Source: Cytophagaceae bacterium (GTDB taxonomy: Bacteria > Bacteroidota > Bacteroidia > Cytophagales > Spirosomataceae). Taken from it: a DNA stretch of 7,739 nucleotides. Of this stretch, positions 1-6,628 are shown piece after piece. The notes below the pieces were generated by a model. That model had not been told where the DNA came from, made no database searches, and saw nothing but the letters and a program-made list of their open reading frames with translations. The stretch is taken from assembly GCA_947471105.1 (NCBI GenBank), contig CANIYB010000105.1, positions 1-7,739 on the forward strand, given 5' to 3'. A program made the position numbers and the translations under genes. Within the stretch, counting starts at the first letter, position 1, and each line of letters begins with the position of its first letter.

Positions 1-822
1 AAATCCTTGCCTGAACATTTGCTGGCAACGGAATGGTTGACCACCCGGATTTCGTTGACCATCGAAGAAGTTCAGGATCATTTTAGCAAATTCAGAATTT
101 CAGATGCACTCTTAAGTATTTACAATTTAGTTTGGGATGATTTTTGTGGTAAGTACCTGGAGATCATTAAGCCAGCTTATCAGACCCCAATACATGCAGA
201 TACATTAAGGGATGCATTTCAAATTTTTGACCAATTAATGAGACTGCTTCATCCATATATGCCATTTATTACGGAAGAAATATGGCAAGCGATCGATGTG
301 CGAGAAGCCAATACAAGTATTTGTAAAGCGCCATTCCCTCAATCGACAAAAGTAAATACTGAATTAATCCAGCAATTTGATACCGTTTTTGAGGTGGTAA
401 CCAAAATCAGGGAGATCAGAAATTCCAAGCAATTATCTCCCAAATTAGCTTTATCCTTAGAAATAAAGACAGGCGATCATTCATCCTATGACCATTTGAA
501 AGCAATTCTTTCCAAATTGGCCAATTTAGAGTCCATCGTGTATGTAGACCAAGCGAATCCAGAGGCCCAGACATTTGTAGTCCGCTCAGATCAATTTTTT
601 GTGCCTTTACAAAAAGAGGAAAATCAAGAGGAATTAAAAGAAGAATCTGAAAAGGAATTGGTGTATTTAGAAGGGTTTAAAAAGTCGGTCGAAGCAAAAC
701 TGGCCAACGAGAAGTTTGTTCAAAATGCAAAACCTGATTTGGTTGAACGTGAAAAACAGAAGTTATCTGATACTGAAAATAAAATAAAATCGCTCAGGGA
801 AATTTTAGCAAGATTTAATTAA
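1..822 (+). CDS. valS: Valyl-tRNA synthetase, C-terminal part (5' truncated by window edge)
   Basis: This is the last 273 residues of valyl-tRNA synthetase, the cytoplasmic class I enzyme that charges tRNA-Val. The reading frame is open from base 1 (Lys-Ser-Leu-Pro...), so the catalytic Rossmann domain with HIGH and KMSKS lies upstream of the window. Visible residues 1 to about 150 form the helical anticodon-binding domain, with the family-typical stretch HPYMPFITEEIW near residue 90. From about residue 205 to the end there is a charged, heptad-like segment rich in Glu and Lys. It ends in the pattern KLANEKFV...KPDLVEREKQKL...KI..L, which is the C-terminal coiled-coil arm characteristic of ValRS and distinguishes it from IleRS and LeuRS. 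The stop codon TAA (820-822) overlaps the ATG of the next gene by one base (TAATG), so translational coupling is likely. Nothing looks degraded. The identity is secure; only the start is unseen. Confidence 0.95.
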   Translation, partial: KSLPEHLLATEWLTTRISLTIEEVQDHFSKFRISDALLSIYNLVWDDFCGKYLEIIKPAYQTPIHADTLRDAFQIFDQLMRLLHPYMPFITEEIWQAIDVREANTSICKAPFPQSTKVNTELIQQFDTVFEVVTKIREIRNSKQLSPKLALSLEIKTGDHSSYDHLKAILSKLANLESIVYVDQANPEAQTFVVRSDQFFVPLQKEENQEELKEESEKELVYLEGFKKSVEAKLANEKFVQNAKPDLVEREKQKLSDTENKIKSLREILARFN

Positions 823-1826
823 TGAGACCATATTTATTACTTCTTTTTGCAATTTTAACCTTTGCAGCTTGTGGGCCTAAGAAGTCAAAAGAAGCGGAAT
901 TGCCAAAAATCCAATTGGATTTTATTCGTTTTGACCGCTTGCTTGCCGAGGCAAAAAGTATCAAGGAAATAGATAGTCTCTTGAAAAAAAATCCTGAAAT
1001 CACGGTTGGGTACTTCCATTGTACTCCAGAAAAAATTCCGTTTCTGGCCAAAGATTTATTTGCATTATTTCAAAATCCGGAATTAAAGAGCTTTTATGAG
1101 CAAAGTCAGAAACCTGAATTTTATGGCGGAAATCAATTGGAAATTGATGTAAAGGCGGCCTTTCAAGAAATTCATCATCAATTTCCTCAGACAAAAGTTC
1201 CCAAAATACGGACTGTTTTTTCTGGATTTGGTGGAATTGGGAGTGAGTTTGCAGTCCAACATCTTTACGTAACCGACACATTGATCGTGGTGGGATTGGA
1301 TTTTTTTATGGGCAAGAAGGGCAAGTATCATCCGCCAAATGTATATGAATATCAGATGCGTAGATTGGAACCTAAGGCCTTAGTGGGACAAATCGTGTTG
1401 CAATATTCTGCATTTTTCAACCAGCAAGATTCAGAAGATCATACCTTATTGAGTGATATGATTTGGTATGGAAAGGGATTTGTGTTCACAAAAAAAATCT
1501 TACCGGCGTTGCCCGATAGCCTTTTGTTTGGGTATACAGCTAAAGAGTTAGCCGAAACGGAGGCATTCCAATCTGAAGTTTGGGAACATTTCATCGACAA
1601 CTCTTTGTTATTCAAAAAAGAGGAATACATAAAAGCGAAGTACGTAGGCGAACGTCCCAAAACACCTGAAATTGGACCTGCTTGTCCAGGATCCATCGGA
1701 AGATGGCTCGGTTGGCGCATAGTAGATTTATATAGTAAACAAGATAATAAGATTAGTTTACCAAAATTAATGGCAAATAAAGAGGCCAACAAGATTTTTT
1801 TAGCTTCAGGATATCGAGGCAAATAG
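822..1826 (+). CDS. gldB: GldB-type gliding motility lipoprotein
   Basis: A 334-residue predicted lipoprotein. The N-terminus is Met-Arg, a hydrophobic run (residues 4-16), then Ala-Ala-Cys with Cys17 as the likely lipidated residue, followed by a hydrophilic Lys/Glu-rich linker. The mature part matches my memory of the GldB family: an IRFDRLL block near the start, TLLSDMIWYGK in the middle, a W.HFID..LLF block, and a C-terminal PGSIGRWLGWRIVDLYSK block ending in a Ser-Gly-Tyr tail. The length fits the family (about 320-340). GldB is known from Flavobacterium johnsoniae, where it is required for gliding. Its biochemical role is not established, and homologues occur in Bacteroidota that do not glide. 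The ATG overlaps the valS stop by one base, and the next gene begins 12 nt after its stop, so it is inside an operon. In Flavobacterium gldC usually follows gldB; here it does not. The sequence alone does not show that this organism glides. Confidence 0.88.
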   Translation: MRPYLLLLFAILTFAACGPKKSKEAELPKIQLDFIRFDRLLAEAKSIKEIDSLLKKNPEITVGYFHCTPEKIPFLAKDLFALFQNPELKSFYEQSQKPEFYGGNQLEIDVKAAFQEIHHQFPQTKVPKIRTVFSGFGGIGSEFAVQHLYVTDTLIVVGLDFFMGKKGKYHPPNVYEYQMRRLEPKALVGQIVLQYSAFFNQQDSEDHTLLSDMIWYGKGFVFTKKILPALPDSLLFGYTAKELAETEAFQSEVWEHFIDNSLLFKKEEYIKAKYVGERPKTPEIGPACPGSIGRWLGWRIVDLYSKQDNKISLPKLMANKEANKIFLASGYRGK

Positions 1827-1838
1827 GTATAAAAAAGC

Positions 1839-3641
1839 ATGGCAAAAAGACACGAAAAGTTTGGAGCGGGGGTTGATCCTAAAGATTCTGCAAAGGTTAC
1901 GAAGAAGAACCTTTCTAAGGCGATTAAGATTTTTCGATTTGTCATTCCGTACAAATGGACATTTGTGCTGGGCATGGTTTTCTTATTGCTCTCCAATTTG
2001 ACCACGCTTAGTTTTCCCTTGTTAATCGGCGAAATGACTAAGGTGATTGAAGGGAAATCAAAATTTCAGATCAACGAGGTAACGCTATTTTTCTTTGCCA
2101 TTTTAATCATTCAGTCTATCCTTTCGTTTTTTAGAATTTACACCTTTGCGCAAGTATCTGAAAAAGCGATGCGAGATGTGCGGCAGACCTTATATGCCAA
2201 AATCATTACGCTACCCATTTTTCATTTTGAAAAAAGGCGTGTAGGAGAGTTGATGAGCCGAATTACATCCGATATCACACAGTTACAAGATGTATTATCG
2301 ATCACCTTAGCTGAATTTTTTAGACAAATATTTACCTTAGTAGGAGGCGTCGCCTTGATTACTTACCTGTCTTGGAAGTTGACGCTCTTCATGTTAGCCA
2401 CCTTCCCCCTGCTCGTTATTTCAGCGATCGTCTTCGGGAAATTCATTCGAAAAATCTCTAAAAAGGCGCAGGATGAATTAGCGAATACCAACATTATCGT
2501 GGAGGAAACTTTTCAATCCATTCAGGCGGTAAAAGCATTTACCAATGAAAAGTATGAGGTAAACCGATACACCAATTCCCTTAACAAAGTCGTTAATGAA
2601 GCTTTGAAGGCGGCTACGCTCCGAGGAGGTTTTGTTAGTTTTATCATTTTTGCCTTGTTTGGAGGGATTGTGGGCGTGGTGTGGTACGGGGCCCAACTAG
2701 TCGCCCAGGGAGATTTGATATTAGCAGATTTGTTGACTTTCATTTTTTATACGGCCTTCATCGGCGGGTCGGTGGGTGGTTTAGGTGACATCTATGCCCA
2801 ATTACAAAAGACGATAGGCGCATCTGACCGAATACTAGAAATATTAGGGGACCCATCTGAGGTAGATATTCATGAAAGCGAAATGAGTGCCTCAATTACT
2901 TTTGGTACTATTGACCTTCAAGATATTCACTTTTCATATCCAAGCAGGCCTAGTGTAGAAATTTTAAAAGGGATTAGTTTTACGATTGAGCCAGGTCAAA
3001 AAATAGCCATTGTGGGAACTTCAGGTACAGGAAAATCTACCTTGGCCCAATTGATGATGCGATTTTACGAACCTAGCCAAGGTAAAATCTTGATGGGCGA
3101 TTATGCCATTCAAGATATGCCCGTGGGGGATTGGAGAAAAATGGTGGCCTTGGTTCCCCAGGAGGTTTTGCTTTTTGGAGGAAGTATTCGAGAGAATATT
3201 GCCTATGGAAAACCAGGCGCTAGTGAGGAAGAAATACAGCAAGCAGCGGAACAGGCCTATGCCAAAGAGTTCATCGAATCGTTTCCTGAAAAATGGGATA
3301 CGCTTGTAGGCGAGCGGGGAGTAAAACTTTCAGGAGGTCAAAGGCAACGAATTGCCATTGCTCGTGCGATCTTAAAAGATCCTAAATTTTTAATTTTGGA
3401 TGAAGCTACCAGTGCACTCGATTCTGAATCAGAAAAGTGGGTACAATCAGCCTTGGAAGAATTAATGAAAAATAGAACGAGTTTGATTATCGCACATCGC
3501 TTGTCGACAATCCGGTCAGCTGATAAAATTATTGTGATGGAATCGGGCAAGATTGTCGAGATGGGTTCGCATGAAAATTTGATGGCAAAAAAACAGGGGG
3601 TTTATCAAAAAATGGTCAAATTGCAAACTGAAAATTTATAA
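1839..3641 (+). CDS. ABC exporter half-transporter, permease fused to ATPase (MsbA-like)
   Basis: A complete 600-residue type IV (ABCB/MsbA-like) half-transporter of the inner membrane, expected to work as a homodimer or a heterodimer. After a hydrophilic N-terminus of about 35 residues come six predicted membrane helices, roughly at 41-64, 82-104, 157-177, 180-201, 264-286 and 293-315. The nucleotide-binding domain has every key element: A-loop Tyr367, Walker A GTSGTGKST at 393-401, Q-loop Gln441 (VPQ), signature LSGGQ at 497-501, Walker B FLILDE at 517-522 with catalytic Glu522, D-loop SALD at 525-528, and H-loop His553. The ATPase should therefore be active. The substrate cannot be told from sequence; lipid, peptide or drug export are all possible, and it need not be the lipid A flippase MsbA. 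It sits 12 nt after gldB and 9 nt before a Fur-family gene in the same direction. The family call is very secure; the substrate is unknown. Confidence 0.95.
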   Translation: MAKRHEKFGAGVDPKDSAKVTKKNLSKAIKIFRFVIPYKWTFVLGMVFLLLSNLTTLSFPLLIGEMTKVIEGKSKFQINEVTLFFFAILIIQSILSFFRIYTFAQVSEKAMRDVRQTLYAKIITLPIFHFEKRRVGELMSRITSDITQLQDVLSITLAEFFRQIFTLVGGVALITYLSWKLTLFMLATFPLLVISAIVFGKFIRKISKKAQDELANTNIIVEETFQSIQAVKAFTNEKYEVNRYTNSLNKVVNEALKAATLRGGFVSFIIFALFGGIVGVVWYGAQLVAQGDLILADLLTFIFYTAFIGGSVGGLGDIYAQLQKTIGASDRILEILGDPSEVDIHESEMSASITFGTIDLQDIHFSYPSRPSVEILKGISFTIEPGQKIAIVGTSGTGKSTLAQLMMRFYEPSQGKILMGDYAIQDMPVGDWRKMVALVPQEVLLFGGSIRENIAYGKPGASEEEIQQAAEQAYAKEFIESFPEKWDTLVGERGVKLSGGQRQRIAIARAILKDPKFLILDEATSALDSESEKWVQSALEELMKNRTSLIIAHRLSTIRSADKIIVMESGKIVEMGSHENLMAKKQGVYQKMVKLQTENL

Positions 3642-3650
3642 TTAAAGACC

Positions 3651-4076
3651 TTGGATCAATTAGAACGACATTTAACGGATTTCAAATTAAGACCCACTGC
3701 ATGTAGAATTGAGGTATTGAAGACATTTGAAGGAGTCGGATTTGCATTGAGTCAAGGGGATATTGAGTTAAAATTACAAGCGGCTTTTGACCGAGTGACC
3801 ATTTACCGAACGCTGAAAACTTTTTTAAGCCAGGGATTAATCCATAAAGTTTTAGATGATCAAGGCGGTGCAAAATATGCACTTTGCAAAGATTTATGTC
3901 ACCAGGGGGAACATGTTCACCAGCATGATCATGTACATTTCAAATGCAATGAATGTGGTCAAACAATTTGTTTGGAACATGTCATCATCCCCAAAATTCA
4001 ATTGCCAGATAAATTCTTAAAGCAAGAAAGTAGTTTACTTATCCAGGGAGTCTGCCAGGATTGTAATATTGCCTAG
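3651..4076 (+). CDS. Fur-family metal-dependent transcriptional regulator, TTG start
   Basis: A 141-residue Fur/Zur/PerR superfamily repressor, cytoplasmic and presumably dimeric. Residues 1 to about 75 form the winged helix: LRPTACRIEVLKTF gives the first helices and DRVTIYRTLKTF (47-58) the recognition helix. The dimerisation part holds a His-rich metal segment (His84, 88, 90, 92, 94, 96) and two CxxC pairs, Cys99/Cys102 and Cys135/Cys138, the usual structural zinc site. Cys79, Cys83 and Cys107 are further possible ligands. Which metal or peroxide signal it senses cannot be assigned. The start must be non-ATG: there is no Met codon anywhere in the frame, and the frame is closed by the exporter stop at 3639-3641. 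TTG at 3651 puts 13 residues before the conserved Arg, as expected for the family. Spacing to the exporter is 9 nt, so the two are probably co-transcribed. The stop TAG is shared with the convergent gene in a CTAG. Confidence 0.93.
   Translation: MDQLERHLTDFKLRPTACRIEVLKTFEGVGFALSQGDIELKLQAAFDRVTIYRTLKTFLSQGLIHKVLDDQGGAKYALCKDLCHQGEHVHQHDHVHFKCNECGQTICLEHVIIPKIQLPDKFLKQESSLLIQGVCQDCNIA
4073..4076. other. Shared CTAG: overlapping tail-to-tail stop codons
   Basis: The Fur-family gene on the + strand ends with TAG at 4074-4076. The Kelch-like membrane protein gene on the - strand ends with TAG at 4073-4075. The two stops therefore share the palindrome CTAG and the genes overlap by 4 bases. No hairpin followed by a T run was found on either side, so any terminator for one gene would have to lie inside the other. 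Confidence 0.9.
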
Positions 4077-5530
4077 GATTTTATAAACTCTTTGATGGAT
4101 TTAATGGCCATCGAATTAATCATATACCGCTTTTGTCTACGGTCTAATTCAGAATCTTGACGTTGAATCGTATCATGGCAATTGGTCAATAAGGCTAATT
4201 TAACATTCGCTTCCTTTACAATAGCGCTTCTTTTGTATCGCTGCGCATCATGAGCCAAAGTCGTTAAGCCTAAAATTGAATTGGTTTCATCCACATCTAT
4301 TCCACCTGTTTCATAGGTCTCAACTAATCTTTTCAGCAAAAATATGGTCGTTTTATTGACCAAGTCACCTGAAAACTTTAATTCATTCGCATACTTAAAT
4401 CGCTTAAAAAATAATGATTTTCCCTTTTTTAGAACTCCCAACACAATGAGCGAAATAATCAAGAAACATAAAAACCAGGTGAAACTTTCAGATTGGTACC
4501 AAATTTCTTCATAAATAAAGCCAACAGATTTTGCGTTTAAAAATAAAGCATCTAAGTTCTCTAATTGACCATCTACATACACAACATTCTCACTCTGATT
4601 CGGTCTAATATTGAGAACAAGTTCTTTATTTCTTAACACCTCATTCACATTATTTTCATGAGGATATATACTAAATTTAGTGAGTCTATTAACGTTGTCT
4701 TTGAAATTAAATATCTCCAAAGTTCTGGCGTCAATTGCATAATATTCTTGAAATCCAGAAAAAGGAATCGCAGGCATGATAAAATATTTGCCCGTAAAAT
4801 AATTCCCATTATGGGGATCAAGATTAGTTTTATAAAACAATTCTAAGAAAAATTTTGAATAAACCGATCCCCTTTGAGACCATTTATTAGTTTTAAAAGA
4901 ATAGGTATAAATGGCTTTGTCTCTAAAAAAAGTACCATTATTTACATTGACATCATGGGAGTAATTCATAAATGAAATTAACTCATCTTTTTCGGGAAGA
5001 TATGCGACAAACCCTCCATAAATACCTTGAGGAGGGGTTCCGGTAGAGGAGTAGGCCTCCCATTCTTTGCTCTTTTCATCAAAATAAATGATGTGATTAT
5101 TAGTCCGCCAAAAACCATATCCCCCGACCGAGTGAAGTACTCCTTTCCGAAAAAAATGATATGCATGGCAATTATCACCTCGATAAAAAGTTTTATCCAT
5201 GCGATTAAAAATCATGGATTTTAAATCTAACCGGTAAAATTGATTGGTGCAGTTGGCACTAAAATAAACGTGATTTGGAACATCAGAAGAAATCTGATTT
5301 ATTTCTATGTTTTTAGCTAAGCTAGTATTCGTTGCGCTATCTAATTTAATTCGATTAAGCACAATCCATTCACCTTCCCGTTTGAGCTTTTCTAAATTCC
5401 AAGTGATGGAATTAATCCGATAGGCTGTTTTTTCCTTGTGGTTTAAGAAATAATAAAAGTCGGCCCGAGTTTGCATCCCGATATGGAGCAAAAGCAAAAG
5501 CAAAAATGCGCGTTTAATGTATAATCCCAT
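4073..5530 (-). CDS. Membrane protein with periplasmic Kelch-like propeller and putative cytoplasmic winged-helix domain
   Basis: I do not recognise a named gene here. The 485-residue product begins with a clear signal peptide: Met-Gly-Leu-Tyr-Ile-Lys-Arg, a Leu-rich core at 8-16, and a likely cut after Ala23. Residues 24 to about 345 are rich in Tyr, Phe, Trp and Asn and look like beta-propeller blades. The best Kelch-like blade is 124-158, with VGGYG, then IIYFD and a Trp; a second one ends at TYSFKTNKW (209-217). One transmembrane helix lies at about 350-367, followed by a basic stop (KKGKSLFFKR), which predicts N-out, C-in topology. The cytoplasmic tail (about 383-485) has helix, helix, helix and then a charged hairpin containing DRRQKRYMI (463-471), reminiscent of a winged helix of MarR style. 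A sensor-regulator role is inference. It lies 47 nt downstream of bioB on the same strand, so it may be read from the bioB promoter; no convincing promoter was seen in the gap. Hand counts gave 15/60 G+C at 4621-4680 and 14/60 at 4801-4860, but 27/60 at 5101-5160, so composition is uneven. Confidence 0.8.
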   Translation of the reverse strand: MGLYIKRAFLLLLLLHIGMQTRADFYYFLNHKEKTAYRINSITWNLEKLKREGEWIVLNRIKLDSATNTSLAKNIEINQISSDVPNHVYFSANCTNQFYRLDLKSMIFNRMDKTFYRGDNCHAYHFFRKGVLHSVGGYGFWRTNNHIIYFDEKSKEWEAYSSTGTPPQGIYGGFVAYLPEKDELISFMNYSHDVNVNNGTFFRDKAIYTYSFKTNKWSQRGSVYSKFFLELFYKTNLDPHNGNYFTGKYFIMPAIPFSGFQEYYAIDARTLEIFNFKDNVNRLTKFSIYPHENNVNEVLRNKELVLNIRPNQSENVVYVDGQLENLDALFLNAKSVGFIYEEIWYQSESFTWFLCFLIISLIVLGVLKKGKSLFFKRFKYANELKFSGDLVNKTTIFLLKRLVETYETGGIDVDETNSILGLTTLAHDAQRYKRSAIVKEANVKLALLTNCHDTIQRQDSELDRRQKRYMINSMAIKSIKEFIKS

Positions 5531-5577
5531 AAAAACTAAACCGATAAAATTAAAATGAGTTTATCCCTTAAGTAAGA

Positions 5578-6576
5578 TTAATGCATTGGGATTTGATTAA
5601 ACTCAACGGATGATTTTTTCGCATCTTTAAATGCTGCTTTAGGTTTTATACTTAGGATTTGGAATAACTCCTGATCAGATTTAGCGTCAGGGTTGGGCGT
5701 TGTCAACAACACATCGCCAGAAAAAATGGAGTTTGCTCCTGCCATAAAACAAAAAGCCTGCCCCTCATAATTTAATTCTAATCGGCCTGCAGATAATCTA
5801 ACCGCCGACTTTGGCATCATAATTCGAGCCGTGGCAATCACCCGAACTAAATCCCAAACAGACGCTGTTTTTTGATTTTCAAAAGGGGTTCCTTCTACGG
5901 GAACTAGATTATTTACTGGAACGGATTCTGGGTGCTCTGGAAGATTGGCCAAAGTTAATAACATGCCAATCCGATCGTCGGTAGATTCTCCCATGCCAAT
6001 GATACCCCCAGAACAAACGGATAATTTCGCTTTTCGAACATTCCCTAGAGTTTCTAATCGATCATCATAGGTTCTTGTCGAAATAACATCGTCGTAATAC
6101 TCTTCGCTGGTATCTATATTGTGATTATATGCGTATAAACCCGCATCTTTTAATTTCTCTGCTTGCTGCTCTGTCAGCATCCCTAAGGTGCAACAAACTT
6201 CCATGCCGAGAGAATTAACTCCCTTCACCATATCTAATACACGGTCAAAATCTTTATTGTCACGCACCTCGCGCCAAGCAGCCCCCATGCAAAAGCGGGA
6301 ACTCCCGTTGTCTTTAGCGCGAACCGCAGCTTGGATCACCTCCTCATAAGGCAATAACTTCTGAACTTTCACATTTGTATGATAGCGTGCGGCTTGCGAA
6401 CAATAGGAGCAATCTTCAGGACAACCTCCGGTTTTTATAGAAAGTAAGGTACTAATTTGAACCTCGTTAGGATCATGAAATTGGCGATGAACGGTAGCAG
6501 CCTGATAGACTAAATCTAAAAATGGCTGGTTAAATATTTCCTCAACTTCCTTACGTGTCCAATTAGTACGAATCAT
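5578..6576 (-). CDS. bioB: Biotin synthase, radical SAM
   Basis: Biotin synthase of 332 residues, a cytoplasmic homodimer that inserts sulfur into dethiobiotin in the last step of biotin synthesis. The radical-SAM cluster motif CPEDCSYC supplies Cys52, Cys56 and Cys59 for the [4Fe-4S] cluster. The second, [2Fe-2S] cluster that donates sulfur has all its ligands: Cys96, Cys128, Cys188 and Arg260 (in VRLSAGR), matching E. coli Cys97, Cys128, Cys188 and Arg260. An extra Cys129 lies next to Cys128. The ATG at 6574-6576 is preferred: it puts the conserved Trp at residue 6, as in the E. coli protein, whereas the longer in-frame TTG at 6592-6594 lies inside the probable -7 promoter box. No other biotin genes are in the window, so bioB stands alone here. 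The sppA stop is 52 nt upstream of the start. Identity is secure. Confidence 0.97.
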   Translation of the reverse strand: MIRTNWTRKEVEEIFNQPFLDLVYQAATVHRQFHDPNEVQISTLLSIKTGGCPEDCSYCSQAARYHTNVKVQKLLPYEEVIQAAVRAKDNGSSRFCMGAAWREVRDNKDFDRVLDMVKGVNSLGMEVCCTLGMLTEQQAEKLKDAGLYAYNHNIDTSEEYYDDVISTRTYDDRLETLGNVRKAKLSVCSGGIIGMGESTDDRIGMLLTLANLPEHPESVPVNNLVPVEGTPFENQKTASVWDLVRVIATARIMMPKSAVRLSAGRLELNYEGQAFCFMAGANSIFSGDVLLTTPNPDAKSDQELFQILSIKPKAAFKDAKKSSVEFNQIPMH

Positions 6577-6591
6577 ATTTTCAAAATTTAA

Positions 6592-6626
6592 CAAATATAA
6601 ACGCTTAGATTAAGAATCCATACAAA
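6592..6626 (-). promoter_or_regulatory. Bacteroidota-type promoter for bioB
   Basis: Read on the - strand, the gap between sppA and bioB holds TTTG (6626 down to 6623), a 23-nt spacer, then TATATTTG (6599 down to 6592). This fits the Bacteroidota housekeeping promoter form TTTG / N17-23 / TAnnTTTG, with the spacer at the long end. The expected transcription start is about 9-10 nt before the bioB ATG at 6576, so the leader would be very short. The -33 element begins only a few bases after the sppA stop codon. A match this short in A+T-rich DNA can arise by chance, but its position is right. Confidence 0.6.
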
Positions 6627-6628
6627 AT

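Noticed and set aside
815..1331. Several short - strand open frames opposite gldB
   Set aside because: All are under 95 codons, mutually overlapping, and antisense to a recognisable GldB lipoprotein; no domain or signal was seen.
1439..2005. Open frame of 188 codons on the - strand across the gldB/exporter junction
   Set aside because: It lies opposite two well-supported + strand genes, its product resembles no family I know, and it spans both coding regions. It is a shadow of A+T-rich coding DNA.
4060..4100. Intrinsic terminator between the convergent genes
   Set aside because: No stem of useful length or T run could be found on either strand.
4658..5224. Short + strand open frames opposite the Kelch-like gene
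   Set aside because: They are 62 and 65 codons long and antisense to a frame with a clear signal peptide, TM helix and repeats; nothing supports expression.
5531..5577. Possible separate promoter for the Kelch-like gene (TAATTTTA on the - strand)
   Set aside because: It misses the final G of TAnnTTTG, and no TTG or TTTG was found at a suitable distance upstream.
6577..6594. Longer bioB with a TTG start, six extra residues
   Set aside because: The TTG is part of the probable -7 promoter box, and the ATG at 6576 gives numbering and an N-terminal length that match known biotin synthases.
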